Source of the DNA: Gillisia limnaea DSM 15749
Lineage (GTDB): Bacteria; Bacteroidota; Bacteroidia; Flavobacteriales; Flavobacteriaceae
NCBI RefSeq assembly: GCF_000243235.1
Contig: NZ_JH594606.1
Location: 2,352,572-2,416,571, forward strand
DNA length: 64,000 bases
Direction: 5' to 3'
Numbering within the stretch: position 1 is the stretch's first letter; every line of letters starts with the position of its first letter. This document shows, piece by piece, positions 33,239-43,304 of the stretch. The translations under genes were made by a program, and so were the position numbers. The notes under the pieces are model-generated. The model saw nothing but the letters and a program-made list of their open reading frames with translations, was not told where the DNA came from and did not search any database.

Positions 33239-35638
33239 TTATTCGGTTCTTAAAATTTTTCCTGGGTTTGTTCTGGCTGCCTTAATAGTTTGGAAGCTAA
33301 TGGTAGCTATTGCTATAATAATTGCAAAAAGGATAGCTCCACCAAAAATCCACCAGCTTGGTGTGATGCGGTAATAATAATCCTGTAACCATTTATCCAT
33401 CAAAATCCAGATGATAGGTGACGCAAAAATTCCAGCCATCACAATAATTTTTAAAAAATCCATAGAAAGAACTTTAGTAATTCTAAATACCGAGGCTCCC
33501 AAGATTTTTCGGATTCCTATTTCTTTAATTCTGGATTCTATTACATAAGTAACCAATCCGAAAAGTCCAATGCAGGATAAAAAAATTATGAGACCACTAA
33601 ATAGCTGGAATAAGCTTTGGAGTTTTCGATCCTTTTCATATTGCTTCGCCAAAGTATCTTCGACCCAGGAAAACTTGAATATTTTTCCCGGATAAAAAGA
33701 AGAATATATTTTTTGAATTTGATTTATTACTCCTTGCCTGTTTTTAGAATTTGTGCGCACCAGCATATTTCCCATTTCAGAATTATTGTCTGCCCTAATA
33801 ATTGTGGGATTCAAAGGGTTTTTGAGAGATTGGTTGTTAAAATCGGCTATAATTCCAACCGGAATTGCATCTATAACAGTATTTCGCTTATTCAGTTCTT
33901 TAATGCCTAAGACTTTGGCCGTATGTTGTGTGATTAGAACGGGTAGTTGCGCCTGTATTTTTTCTATTTCATTCCAATCATTTTGGGCAGGATCATAATT
34001 TGGGGAATCGCTTGATTGGTTAAGATATCTTCCTTCTAAAAGCTGTATGTCCAATGTGGAAACAAAACTTGAATCGGCATCTATATACCAGATTTCTATA
34101 TCCTTAGCAGGATTTTCAGGATTCGGACGTGACCTTTGCATATTACCGCCCCCAGATGTGGGGTACCAACTACTGATACTAGAATTTTTTACTCCAGCAA
34201 TTTTATTTACTTCCTCCTTAAAGGCATTGGCTTTGGTTCCCCATTCTGTAAAATCTATGTTTAGAAGATTATCCTTATCATAACCAAGATCTTTTTGATC
34301 TATATAATTCAATTGATTATTCACAATTATGGTAGCTATAAGTAAGGCTATAGCCATAGAGAACTGTACAGCTACCAAAATTTTCCTTAAGACTCCAGAG
34401 TCACCAGATGTGGTTGATTTTTGGTTTAATATGCTAATAGGTTTAGGTTTTGAAAGTAAGATTGCAGGATAAATGCCGGTAAACAGGCTCACCAAAATCA
34501 CTCCGCCTATTGAGAAACCAAATATTACCAGATTATTTGTAAGGGTCATTTGAAGATCAAACCCCAGAAAATTTTCAAGGATTGGCAATCCGGTCTTAAA
34601 AAGTAATATGGAAAGAAGAAAGCTTAACCCGAAATAAAGAAGAGCTTCTGTAAGGAATAATTGGATGAGTGATTTTTTATCTGCTCCAAGTACCTTTCTC
34701 ACACCGGTTTCTTTCATTCGGCGAAGAGCCCTTGCCGTACTTAAGTTTACAAAATTTATACATCCTATTAATAGCAATATCAAAGCTATTCCAGAAAATA
34801 TGTAAACGTCTCTAATTTTACCTTTTATTTCCTGTCCCTGTGCAAAATCAGATTTTAAATAAATATCAGTAACGGGTTGTAATTTATAGATGTCGGAATT
34901 ATACGGAGTGAGGCTATTAAACCAATTATTTACTTTTATTAATAATTTATCATTGTCAGTACCGGGTTTCAACAAAATATACTGACTGGCGAATTGACCA
35001 AATCCCGAAGTTGATAATTGTATTTCTTTATACTGTTTTATAACAATAACATCACTTCTTAAATGAGTGTTGGTAGGAATATTTTTAATTACCCCCGTAA
35101 TTATGAACTTTTCATTTTCACCGAAAATCGGAACATTTTCTACCAGTTCACCAATAGGATTGGTATTAGGAAAAAAACGTTCTTTAATTTTTTCTGAAAT
35201 GATTAAGTTGGTATACCCTTCCCTGAAATTTTTTGGGTTCCCATCTACGATTTGAAAATCCAGAATGTTCCATAGATCCTTTTCTCCTGTTAAAGCATTG
35301 AATTGAAAGGGCTGTTGATTTTTATCAAATTTGAACCACATCTCACTGTTATCAAATCGGCTGGATGCTTCAACTTCAGGAAACGTGTTTTTCATAGCAT
35401 CTCCAAATCCCACCAAACAACTGGAATATTGTCTACCGGTTATGGAATCTGTTCTTAAGATCCTAAATATATTTTCGGCTTTATCCCAATTCCTATCGTA
35501 ATTCAACTCGTTTATAACCATAGTCCCAATTAAAAGACACGCGGCAATACCAATAGTAAGACTTATGATATTGACAAAGGAATACACCTTGTTCTTGAAA
35601 AGATTCCTCCAGGCTATTTTGATATAATTCCTGATCAT
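33239..35638 (-). CDS. MacB/FtsX-like ABC transporter permease 9
   Basis: The 799-residue protein opens MIRNYIKIAWRNLFKNKVYS. Coupling motifs are RRMKETGVRKVLGADKKSLI near residue 315 and SRIKEIGIRKILGASVFRIT near residue 720. The extracytoplasmic region between spans 1 and 2 and the second one (~440-680) differ strongly from the neighbours, while the cytoplasmic loops are conserved. The tail NPGKILRTE departs from the common NPVKSLRTE. It is the last of the nine contiguous permeases before the inserted PIN pair and bears the terminator after its stop. Confidence 0.92.
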   Translation of the reverse strand: MIRNYIKIAWRNLFKNKVYSFVNIISLTIGIAACLLIGTMVINELNYDRNWDKAENIFRILRTDSITGRQYSSCLVGFGDAMKNTFPEVEASSRFDNSEMWFKFDKNQQPFQFNALTGEKDLWNILDFQIVDGNPKNFREGYTNLIISEKIKERFFPNTNPIGELVENVPIFGENEKFIITGVIKNIPTNTHLRSDVIVIKQYKEIQLSTSGFGQFASQYILLKPGTDNDKLLIKVNNWFNSLTPYNSDIYKLQPVTDIYLKSDFAQGQEIKGKIRDVYIFSGIALILLLIGCINFVNLSTARALRRMKETGVRKVLGADKKSLIQLFLTEALLYFGLSFLLSILLFKTGLPILENFLGFDLQMTLTNNLVIFGFSIGGVILVSLFTGIYPAILLSKPKPISILNQKSTTSGDSGVLRKILVAVQFSMAIALLIATIIVNNQLNYIDQKDLGYDKDNLLNIDFTEWGTKANAFKEEVNKIAGVKNSSISSWYPTSGGGNMQRSRPNPENPAKDIEIWYIDADSSFVSTLDIQLLEGRYLNQSSDSPNYDPAQNDWNEIEKIQAQLPVLITQHTAKVLGIKELNKRNTVIDAIPVGIIADFNNQSLKNPLNPTIIRADNNSEMGNMLVRTNSKNRQGVINQIQKIYSSFYPGKIFKFSWVEDTLAKQYEKDRKLQSLFQLFSGLIIFLSCIGLFGLVTYVIESRIKEIGIRKILGASVFRITKVLSMDFLKIIVMAGIFASPIIWILMDKWLQDYYYRITPSWWIFGGAILFAIIIAIATISFQTIKAARTNPGKILRTE

Positions 35639-35687
35639 GATACAATCCGTTTTTTAATTTGCTGCTTATTTTTCATTCCCTTTTAAC

Positions 35688-35732
35688 TCTCCCCCTTCGG
35701 GGGAGATGCCCGTTAGGGCAGAGGGGGCTATG
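35688..35732. repeat. CCCCCTTCGGGGG intergenic hairpin repeat
   Basis: TCTCCCCC-TTC-GGGGGAGA (35688-35706) forms an 8-bp stem, followed by GCCCGTTAGGGC, a second small hairpin. It lies between permeases 8 and 9. Related copies occur in most gaps of this cluster. Confidence 0.8.
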
Positions 35733-35737
35733 GCCTT

Positions 35738-38206
35738 TTACTCCGTTCTTAAACTTTTTACCGGGTTAGCAAGGGCAGCTTTGATGGCCTGAAAGCTTAC
35801 CGTGACCAAGGCGATACCCAAAGCCAATATCCCGGCAACCACAAATGCCCACCAGGGGATATTAATCCTATACGCAAAATCCTGCAACCAATGGTTCATG
35901 AAGAGCCAGGCGATAGGCGATGCCACTACCAATGCGATGATGACCAGGCGCAAAAAATCCTTAGAAAGCAGTTTTACAATTCCGCTCACCCTTGCGCCCA
36001 ATATTTTTCGGATCCCAATTTCTTTGGTGCGCTGCTGTGCGGTAAAAGCAACGAGACCGAAAAGTCCAAGACAGGCAACAAAAATGGACAATGCTGTAAG
36101 AAGGCCAAACAATGATGCCAATTGCCGTTCAGATTGATAGGCAGCGTTCAGGTCATCGTTCAGAAATGAGTATTCAAAAGGAACAACTTGCTGATAATTT
36201 TTCCATTTGTTTTCAATGGTGGCGATAAGTTTTTTCGTATCACCAGATATATACTTGAGCGTGATGAAAGAAACTCCTGTATCATAACTTTTCGATGTTT
36301 TTGAAAATAGCGCAAAAGGTAAGATCGAACTGTGCAGGAATTCCAAATGAAAATCCTTTACAACACCTATTACCGTATAATATTCCATATTTCCCCCTGG
36401 ATAACGTATTTTTTGCCCTATGGGATTTTCCCAACCAATCTGTTTGGCCGCAGCGGCATTGATTACCACCGAGAGGGAATCGTTAAAACGGGCATCAAAC
36501 CCACGACCCTTCTCAATATCTATGTTCAATGTGGGTATAAAATGATCATCCACCAAATAGGAACTCAAACTGATATCCTTGGCGACCGGACGATCGGTTT
36601 CGGTGGTTTGTGGCACATAAAAATCCCCAAAAGAGCCTTTCGTGAATATACCTGTAGAGCTGGTGGCATTTATAACATTAGGAAGTGCAGCGATTTCCTG
36701 CCTGAAACTTTCGACTCCGGCATCCAACTTTTCGGTATTGTTTATAATCAGAACATTTTCCTTGTCATACCCCAGATTGCGCTGTTGGGTATATCTTAGT
36801 TGTGTGAAGACCACAATTGTCGAGATGACCATCACAATGGCAATGACAAACTGAAATACAATCAGGCCATTTCGCAAGAAACCGGTTTTCATGGATGAAA
36901 CTGAACCTTTGAGAACAGTAATTGGTTTAAATGCAGTAAGGTAGAATGCAGGATAAATACCGGCCAGAAAAGCGGTAAGCACGGTGAGGCCGAGAAGGAT
37001 CAACCAAATTCCGTTGCTGAATATCGAATAAAATGAAATAGTTTTCCCCGAAAGGGAATTAAAAAACGGAAGGATCCAAGCTACCAGTAAAACTGCAAAA
37101 AGAGCAGAAATAATAGTGTATAAAAAAGCTTCCGCCAAAAATTGCCTGATAAGCTGGCCCCGCTGCGAACCTAAAACTTTTCGAATACCTATTTCCTTGC
37201 AACGTTTGTTTGCCTGGGCCGTAGCCAAATTTGTAAAGTTGACACATGCCAAAACGATAATAAAAAAGGCGATCAGTCCGAAAATATAAATGTTCTGAAT
37301 ATCGCCCTGATCTGAAATCGCCGAAACAATTTCCCCGGAGCGCAAATGTATATCGTTTAGGGGCTGTAAATGGATGTCCCAATAATTACCATTTTTTTGA
37401 AACTGCTCATACGGCTGTCCGATTCTCTCAAAGGCACTTGCAGCCTGGGTTTTGAGCATTTCAGGAAATTTGGATTCCAGGTTTGCAAGGACGTCGGGAT
37501 CTTTTGCAGCTTGATCGGTCAGTTTTACATAAGTGGCCATATTGAGCCAAACCCAACTCCAGTTAAAATATGCAACTTCATCAAAGTTTTGAACCGGCAT
37601 CAGGATATCAAATTTTACTGTGGCTTGCAGCTTGGTCAGGTCTTCTAGCACGCCGGTCACTTTTAGTGGCTGTTTGTCTTTTCCGTAATAGAGGATTTCG
37701 CCCATGGGATCCTTTTTTCCGAAGTATTTCTCCGCGATTTGGGGTGTGATAACAATGCTATTGGCCTGTTGTAAGCAGGTTTTCGGATCGCCTTTTGCCA
37801 ATGGATAGGTAAGAAATTCTAAGAAATTGGGATCTACAGCATAAATATCGGTCTCATTAAAAAGATGCTGACCATCAATTGTTTTGGATTCAATTACATC
37901 AGCATTGGGACGATAAATTCTGGTATAGCTTTCCACTTCAGGAAAATTATCTACCAAAGCTGCGCCGGCAGGCGGTGGGGTATAGCCGGCATAGAAGGAA
38001 TTATCGCCCATTTTCCCATCAATATTTACCCTGTAGATCTGCCCGGAATCCTCAAAAAATTTATCATAATCCAGTTCATCCTGAATCCAAATTAGGATAA
38101 GGATCCCCACGCCCAGGCCTATGGTTAACCCAATAATGCTAATGGCTGCATAGAAATTATTCTTAAGCAGGTTCCGCCAGGCGATTTTGAAATAATTTCT
38201 GATCAT
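35738..38206 (-). CDS. MacB/FtsX-like ABC transporter permease 8
   Basis: At 822 residues this is the longest permease of the set. It starts MIRNYFKIAWRNLLKNNFYA with first span IIGLTIGLGVGILILIWI. Coupling motifs are KRCKEIGIRKVLGSQRGQLI near residue 335 and QRTKEIGIRKILGARVSGIV near residue 735, and it ends NPVKSLRTE. The first periplasmic region (~45-290) includes the MacB-type core with PNFLEFLTYPLAKGDPKT. G+C appears somewhat higher than in permease 9 beside it, hinting that copies did not all arise by recent duplication. Confidence 0.93.
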   Translation of the reverse strand: MIRNYFKIAWRNLLKNNFYAAISIIGLTIGLGVGILILIWIQDELDYDKFFEDSGQIYRVNIDGKMGDNSFYAGYTPPPAGAALVDNFPEVESYTRIYRPNADVIESKTIDGQHLFNETDIYAVDPNFLEFLTYPLAKGDPKTCLQQANSIVITPQIAEKYFGKKDPMGEILYYGKDKQPLKVTGVLEDLTKLQATVKFDILMPVQNFDEVAYFNWSWVWLNMATYVKLTDQAAKDPDVLANLESKFPEMLKTQAASAFERIGQPYEQFQKNGNYWDIHLQPLNDIHLRSGEIVSAISDQGDIQNIYIFGLIAFFIIVLACVNFTNLATAQANKRCKEIGIRKVLGSQRGQLIRQFLAEAFLYTIISALFAVLLVAWILPFFNSLSGKTISFYSIFSNGIWLILLGLTVLTAFLAGIYPAFYLTAFKPITVLKGSVSSMKTGFLRNGLIVFQFVIAIVMVISTIVVFTQLRYTQQRNLGYDKENVLIINNTEKLDAGVESFRQEIAALPNVINATSSTGIFTKGSFGDFYVPQTTETDRPVAKDISLSSYLVDDHFIPTLNIDIEKGRGFDARFNDSLSVVINAAAAKQIGWENPIGQKIRYPGGNMEYYTVIGVVKDFHLEFLHSSILPFALFSKTSKSYDTGVSFITLKYISGDTKKLIATIENKWKNYQQVVPFEYSFLNDDLNAAYQSERQLASLFGLLTALSIFVACLGLFGLVAFTAQQRTKEIGIRKILGARVSGIVKLLSKDFLRLVIIALVVASPIAWLFMNHWLQDFAYRINIPWWAFVVAGILALGIALVTVSFQAIKAALANPVKSLRTE

Positions 38207-38255
38207 GATACTATCCGTTTTTTGATTTACTCCTTATTTTTTATTCTCTTTTAAT

Positions 38256-38298
38256 TCTCCCCCTTCGGGGGAGATGCCCGGTAGGGCAGAGGGGGATC
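38256..38298. repeat. CCCCCTTCGGGGG intergenic hairpin repeat
   Basis: TCTCCCCC-TTC-GGGGGAGA (38256-38274) plus GCCCGGTAGGGC lies between permeases 7 and 8. It is nearly identical to the copy at 35688, and the leader sequences on both sides are similar too. Confidence 0.8.
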
Positions 38299-38306
38299 GG
38301 GGGCCT

Positions 38307-40724
38307 TTATTCAGTTCTTAAACTTTTTACGGGGTTCTGAATAGCGGCCCTTATTGTTCTAAAACTGATGGTGAAAATGGCAATTCCAATAGCAAGAATC
38401 CCCGCAAACAGGAAAATCCAGATATTCAGCTCCATTCGGTAGGGATAATTCTTTAACCATTCTTCACTGAAATACCAGGCAATAGGGGTCGCAATCAAAA
38501 ATGCAATGCCAACGAGCTTTAAAAAATCTGAAGTGAGCATCACGGTAATCTTTCCAACACTGGCGCCTACTATTTTTCGGATTCCTATTTCTTTCCGGCG
38601 TTGGGATACAACCAGCAGGGAAATTGCGAAAAGTCCCACGCAGCTTAAGATGATGGCAATCACAGATCCACTGGTGATCATCGTGGTCATATTTCGCTCT
38701 TTTTCCAGGGTGCGGTTTATATTTTCATCAAGAAAAGAACCTAAAAATTCAGCGTTTGGTTCTATCTTATTCCAGGCCAGTTTTACTTCATTAAAAGAAC
38801 CGTTTAGGTTTTGAGGGGCTACTTTTACATAGCCGTATCGTAAATTCCACTTTGGTTTCAGGAAAATCGTGAGGGGTTCAATTTCTTTGTCGAGTGACTG
38901 AAAATTATAATCTTTCACCACTCCAATTACCGAATGCTGAAGACTGTCATCTATATTAATACTAGCACTCAAGATTTCCTTTTCATTCAACTCTTTGGCC
39001 ATAGCTTCGTTAATAATAACAGCAAGCGAATCAGAAGGACGGGAATGGTCAAAACCCCTGCCTTTAATAAATTCCAGGTCCACTGTTTCGGGATACTCAT
39101 AATCCACCATAAGGATATTGGTTTTTACCACTCTTCCCTTGTGTCCAAATCCTATAATACTGGTAGTAGTGCTATGGTCTTTTCCAATTCCCAGAATATT
39201 ATTACTGGCGCTTATATTTATAATATTGGTTTTGTTCTGAAGTTCATTCCGAAGCAATTGCATAGTGCGGAAATCATCTTTTTTTCCATTCAGCGGAAAA
39301 GAGATGACCTGTTCTTTATTAAAACCGAGATCTTTATTTCGCATAAACTGAAGCTGATTCCAGAGTACAAGCGTGCCGCTAATCAGAAGTATTGCAATGC
39401 TAAACTGAATTACGATCAACGTATTCCTTACCCGGTTGCCACCATTTAAATTGATTTTTCCTTTCAGCGCTTTTAAAGTTCCAAGCTTGCTGAGCAACAA
39501 TGCTGGATATCCGCCAGCGATAAAGGTGATAATCGCAACTGCCGATATGAAACTGAAAATATTCCAGAAACTGATAACATTTTCAAACGAAGCACGAGTA
39601 TTAAAAAGCGTTTGAAAAGGCTCCATCAGCAATTTTCCCAGGAGTAAGCCCAATGATATTGCACCTATGAAAACAAGGATGCTTTCGCCCCAGAACTGGA
39701 AGAACAACTGGGTTTTCCCGGCTCCAAGTGTCTTGCGCATACCAATCTCCCGCAATCGCTGTGAACTTTTCGCAATGTTCATATTGATAAAATTCACACT
39801 GGCAATGAACAAGATCAAAAAAGCGATTCCCAGGATTAGGTATGGATAAGTTCTGTTTACGTTTACTTCACCATTTCCAATTTTCGCAAAATTCAAATCC
39901 TTAACCGATAGAAGTCGCTGCTGAATATGTTGGCCTTCCTTACCGGGTTGCGCACCATCCCTTTTGGCATTGCTAATATCATTGGCATAATGGAGAGTTG
40001 AAAATTCGCGGGTAGAATTTTCAAATTGAGCGGGAGAGATCCCTTCTGCCAGTTGCATATAAACTTCGTGGTTGGAATTATCCCATCTGCCAACATTCCT
40101 TCCATAAGCGTGTTCATTCTGACTTTTAAAATTCAGAGCAATAGCGAATTCAATATTACTTTCTACAGGAAGATCCTTAATGATGGAGGTTACGGTAAAT
40201 GGAACTTCCTGTCCATCAATAAATATATTTACAGATTTTCCGAGAGCAGCTTCGTCGCCAAAAAGTATTTTTGCTGCTTTTTCGGTAAGTGCAACTTCAG
40301 ATTTACCTGAAACTGGATTTTTATCTCCTTTTAATACCGGAAAAGTGAAAATTGAAAAGAATTCAGGATCTACAAAAGCCGATTGCAAATGAACCTGATT
40401 TTCGCCTATACTTACCAGAACGCCACCGCCGTTGAAACGGGTGATTTTTTCCACTCCCGGAACTTCCTCTTTTAACGCACTAGCAAATGGCACCGGATTC
40501 GCTATTCCTGCTTCCGGCCCTTTTGGGGTATATTCTGTATGGTAAACCTGAAAGATGTTATCTGCATTTTCGTGAAACTTATTGAAGGAAAGCTCAAAAA
40601 GCGAATAGATGGAAAGCAAGATTGCTGCTCCAAATGCAACTGAAAGTCCGAAGACATTGAGGAAAGTAAAGGTTTTCTCTTTCCAGAGACTTCGCCAGGC
40701 GATTTTTAAGTAATTCCGTATCAT
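38307..40724 (-). CDS. MacB/FtsX-like ABC transporter permease 7
   Basis: The 805-residue protein begins MIRNYLKIAWRSLWKEKTFT. Coupling motifs are QRLREIGMRKTLGAGKTQLF near residue 335 and QRRKEIGIRKIVGASVGKIT near residue 715. It has the variant span region AIILSCVGLFAISLLVV, where others have GLFGL. It ends NPVKSLRTE. The first extracytoplasmic region contains HTEYTPKGPEAGIANPVPFA, unlike the siblings. The frame is intact. Confidence 0.92.
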   Translation of the reverse strand: MIRNYLKIAWRSLWKEKTFTFLNVFGLSVAFGAAILLSIYSLFELSFNKFHENADNIFQVYHTEYTPKGPEAGIANPVPFASALKEEVPGVEKITRFNGGGVLVSIGENQVHLQSAFVDPEFFSIFTFPVLKGDKNPVSGKSEVALTEKAAKILFGDEAALGKSVNIFIDGQEVPFTVTSIIKDLPVESNIEFAIALNFKSQNEHAYGRNVGRWDNSNHEVYMQLAEGISPAQFENSTREFSTLHYANDISNAKRDGAQPGKEGQHIQQRLLSVKDLNFAKIGNGEVNVNRTYPYLILGIAFLILFIASVNFINMNIAKSSQRLREIGMRKTLGAGKTQLFFQFWGESILVFIGAISLGLLLGKLLMEPFQTLFNTRASFENVISFWNIFSFISAVAIITFIAGGYPALLLSKLGTLKALKGKINLNGGNRVRNTLIVIQFSIAILLISGTLVLWNQLQFMRNKDLGFNKEQVISFPLNGKKDDFRTMQLLRNELQNKTNIINISASNNILGIGKDHSTTTSIIGFGHKGRVVKTNILMVDYEYPETVDLEFIKGRGFDHSRPSDSLAVIINEAMAKELNEKEILSASINIDDSLQHSVIGVVKDYNFQSLDKEIEPLTIFLKPKWNLRYGYVKVAPQNLNGSFNEVKLAWNKIEPNAEFLGSFLDENINRTLEKERNMTTMITSGSVIAIILSCVGLFAISLLVVSQRRKEIGIRKIVGASVGKITVMLTSDFLKLVGIAFLIATPIAWYFSEEWLKNYPYRMELNIWIFLFAGILAIGIAIFTISFRTIRAAIQNPVKSLRTE

Positions 40725-40765
40725 GTTTTAAAAGTTAATTGTTAACCTTATTCGTTTTTTATTTA

Positions 40766-40824
40766 TTCCCCCTTAGGGCCCGCCTGTACCGGAACGGGCA
40801 GGGGTTAGGGGGCTTTTTAGGGGG
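40766..40824. repeat. GC-rich intergenic hairpin repeat, variant
   Basis: CCCCCTTAGGGCCCGCCTG through GGGCAGGGGTTAGGGGGC holds nested inverted words (GCCCG with CGGGC; CCCCCTTA with TTAGGGGG). It lies between permeases 6 and 7 and belongs to the same intergenic repeat class with a different centre. Confidence 0.65.
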
Positions 40825-40827
40825 CTT

Positions 40828-43212
40828 CTATTCCGTTTTCAAACTCTTTGTTGGGTTTGCCATCGCTGATTTTACTGCTTGAATTCCGACTGTAAAGGAT
40901 GTTATGAGCAACGCGATTAATCCGCTAAGTGCAAACATCCACCATTGAAGGCTAATGCTATATGCAAAATCCATCAACCAGGCATTCATAACATACCAGG
41001 CTATCGGGAAGGCTATTATAGCGGCTATACCTACGAGTAGGATATAATCTTTAGATAACAACACGATTATTTTTAGTACACCCGCACCCAAAACTTTTCT
41101 TATGCCTATTTCTTTAACCCGTCTTTTGGCCATAAAAGAGATAAGGCCGAACATACCTAAACATGAAATGAAGATAGTCAACAGAGCTACCACATTTACT
41201 GTTTTCAACATCCCTTCGATCAACCGGTATTGGGCACTAACTTTCTCGGTCAAATATTTTTGTCCATAGTCCCTTCGGGAAGCTATAGTGCCGAACCTAC
41301 TAGCAATAAGCTCCTGTACGCTCTTTTCATGATCCTCTGCGACCCTGACCGAAAGAAAGCGACTGTTTGCCAGGGCATTCCTTTCACGATAAAAATGGAC
41401 TAAGGGTTCTACTGCGTTTTGCATATCCTGATAATGGAAATCTTCCATTACCCCAACAACAGAATATCCTGAAGTAGTACTTCCTTTTCCCTTCAATCGT
41501 TTACCTTCAATGGAATTCCATCCAAAAGCCTTCATTGCCGTTCTATTGATTATTACGACATTATCGTCTGCCTGATCCAGATTTTTGTCAAAATCCCTTC
41601 CGGACACTAGAGGAATTTCAAGAGTTTTCAAATATCCATCGTCCGTATGCGCATAACGGGTGCGGACTTCCCTTTCGGTTTCAGGGTCATAATATGTGGA
41701 ATAATTTAAATTATAATCGGAAGGAACCCCATCGCTCACCGTAACATCCTTTACATAAGGATTTGTACTAAGTTTGTCCAATAAGGTATTAAATTTTGAT
41801 GAAGCAGTTTCTTCATTTTTATACTCCAAATTTATGTTCCCGACGATGACATTATCTTTGTTGAAACCCAGGGGAGCATTTTTCATAAAGCCGATTTGGC
41901 TATTCAGGATAATTGCCACACAAATAAATAGAATTGCTATGGTAAACTGTAGCGCGATAAATGAATTACGAACGAAGAAATTCCTTTTGATAGCATCTAT
42001 CTTTCCCTTGATTCCTATTGAAATTGGCACCGAGATAAACCTCAGTGTAGGAATTATGCCCACCACCAAAGTGACCAATAGTCCCAATGCAATGGCGTAT
42101 AGAATTACCGGATAATCATTTGCTACAGTAAAGGAGATCTCACCAAAATCGGCTCCGTATATGTTGTTCAATGTTGGCAACAAAAAACCGAGAAACAGAA
42201 GTGCTGAAATTGAAATCGACGCAAATACCAAGATGCCATTTTCGATACAAAATTGTATGATGATGTTTTTCTTATTGCCCCCTAATATTTTACGTACCGC
42301 TATATCCTTGGTGCGGCGATACATCGTAGAAGAATTTAGATTGAGCAGATTGATAAGTACAATAAGCAATACAAATACCGATGCTGCTATAGAGCCATTG
42401 ATAATAGTATCCACCACTGGAATACTATCCGATCTAATACCTGCAAAGGGCATTAGCTTTATTGCCGCAACCAGGCTAGGATCGGCATAGTTTTTTTTGA
42501 CCAATTCTTCAACACGGCTTTCAAACTGTGCAATATCCGTATTTGGTCTTAGCCTTAAATAATTAAAGGTAAAACTATCGCTCCAATTGTTACGGGCTAT
42601 AAAACCAGGAGTGTCCTCCAATAGCCTGGTAGACATTAAAACACCCACGCGAAATGCCGAATACGGACTTATAGGTTCCAGAACTCCCGTTACTGTAAGG
42701 TTTAAGGTATCATTTGCCTTTAGGGTTTCACCCATGGGATTCTTCTCCCCAAATATTTTTTGGCTAACCTTATGGGTAAGTACAATGGAATTCTTTTTTT
42801 TCAGAGCAGTTTCGGGATCACCATATTTTAATGGTAAGGTAAAAACCTTAAAAAATTCAGGTTCTACATAATTGGTAGGTTCTTGAAACTCCAATTCGCC
42901 ATATTCCAACCACGGTTGGCTCCAGCCCTGCATGTGCGTCGCGGCAATAACTTCTGGTGATGATTTAACGATTTCTTGTAGCAGCGGGTATGGGGTTTCA
43001 AAATAAGTATCACCACCGGTGTTTGTTGTTTTTAGATAATAGATGTTTTCCTGATCCTCAACATTAGAATCTGCATTATAATAGGCATAGACTGAAAAAA
43101 TCAGGGTCAATACGCTACCAATCCCTATACTCAATCCCAAAAGATTAAGCGTGGTGAGTAATTTGTTTTTCCACAAATTACGAAGGGATATTTTAAAATG
43201 GTTCCTTATCAT
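40828..43212 (-). CDS. MacB/FtsX-like ABC transporter permease 6 (divergent copy)
   Basis: At 794 residues this is the shortest and the most divergent of the ten. Its first coupling motif reads YRRTKDIAVRKILGGNKKNI, with Ala replacing the usual Gly-Ile. The second is RRVKEIGIRKVLGAGVLKII. It begins MIRNHFKISLRNLWKNKLLT and ends NPTKSLKTE. Its extracytoplasmic loops (YNADSNVEDQENIYYLKTTN) differ from the others. It may have a distinct substrate or partner, but the overall fold is the same. Confidence 0.9.
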   Translation of the reverse strand: MIRNHFKISLRNLWKNKLLTTLNLLGLSIGIGSVLTLIFSVYAYYNADSNVEDQENIYYLKTTNTGGDTYFETPYPLLQEIVKSSPEVIAATHMQGWSQPWLEYGELEFQEPTNYVEPEFFKVFTLPLKYGDPETALKKKNSIVLTHKVSQKIFGEKNPMGETLKANDTLNLTVTGVLEPISPYSAFRVGVLMSTRLLEDTPGFIARNNWSDSFTFNYLRLRPNTDIAQFESRVEELVKKNYADPSLVAAIKLMPFAGIRSDSIPVVDTIINGSIAASVFVLLIVLINLLNLNSSTMYRRTKDIAVRKILGGNKKNIIIQFCIENGILVFASISISALLFLGFLLPTLNNIYGADFGEISFTVANDYPVILYAIALGLLVTLVVGIIPTLRFISVPISIGIKGKIDAIKRNFFVRNSFIALQFTIAILFICVAIILNSQIGFMKNAPLGFNKDNVIVGNINLEYKNEETASSKFNTLLDKLSTNPYVKDVTVSDGVPSDYNLNYSTYYDPETEREVRTRYAHTDDGYLKTLEIPLVSGRDFDKNLDQADDNVVIINRTAMKAFGWNSIEGKRLKGKGSTTSGYSVVGVMEDFHYQDMQNAVEPLVHFYRERNALANSRFLSVRVAEDHEKSVQELIASRFGTIASRRDYGQKYLTEKVSAQYRLIEGMLKTVNVVALLTIFISCLGMFGLISFMAKRRVKEIGIRKVLGAGVLKIIVLLSKDYILLVGIAAIIAFPIAWYVMNAWLMDFAYSISLQWWMFALSGLIALLITSFTVGIQAVKSAMANPTKSLKTE

Positions 43213-43252
43213 GATACTTTCCGTTTTTTAATTCGCTGCTTATTTTTTTTTT

Positions 43253-43302
43253 CTCCCCTTCGGGGGCGAGGGGGCCTATTCCCCCTTCGGGGGCGATGGG
43301 GC
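43253..43302. repeat. CCCCCTTCGGGGG intergenic hairpin repeats, double
   Basis: Two copies in tandem, CTCCCCTTCGGGGGCGAG near 43253-43270 and CCCCCTTCGGGGG at 43281-43293, lie between permeases 5 and 6. Confidence 0.75.
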
Positions 43303-43304
43303 TT

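Noticed and set aside
37059-37382. Other-frame open frames of 60-170 codons inside the permease and UvrA genes
   Set aside because: They are shadows of conserved long genes on the other strand or frame, with no independent family signal.
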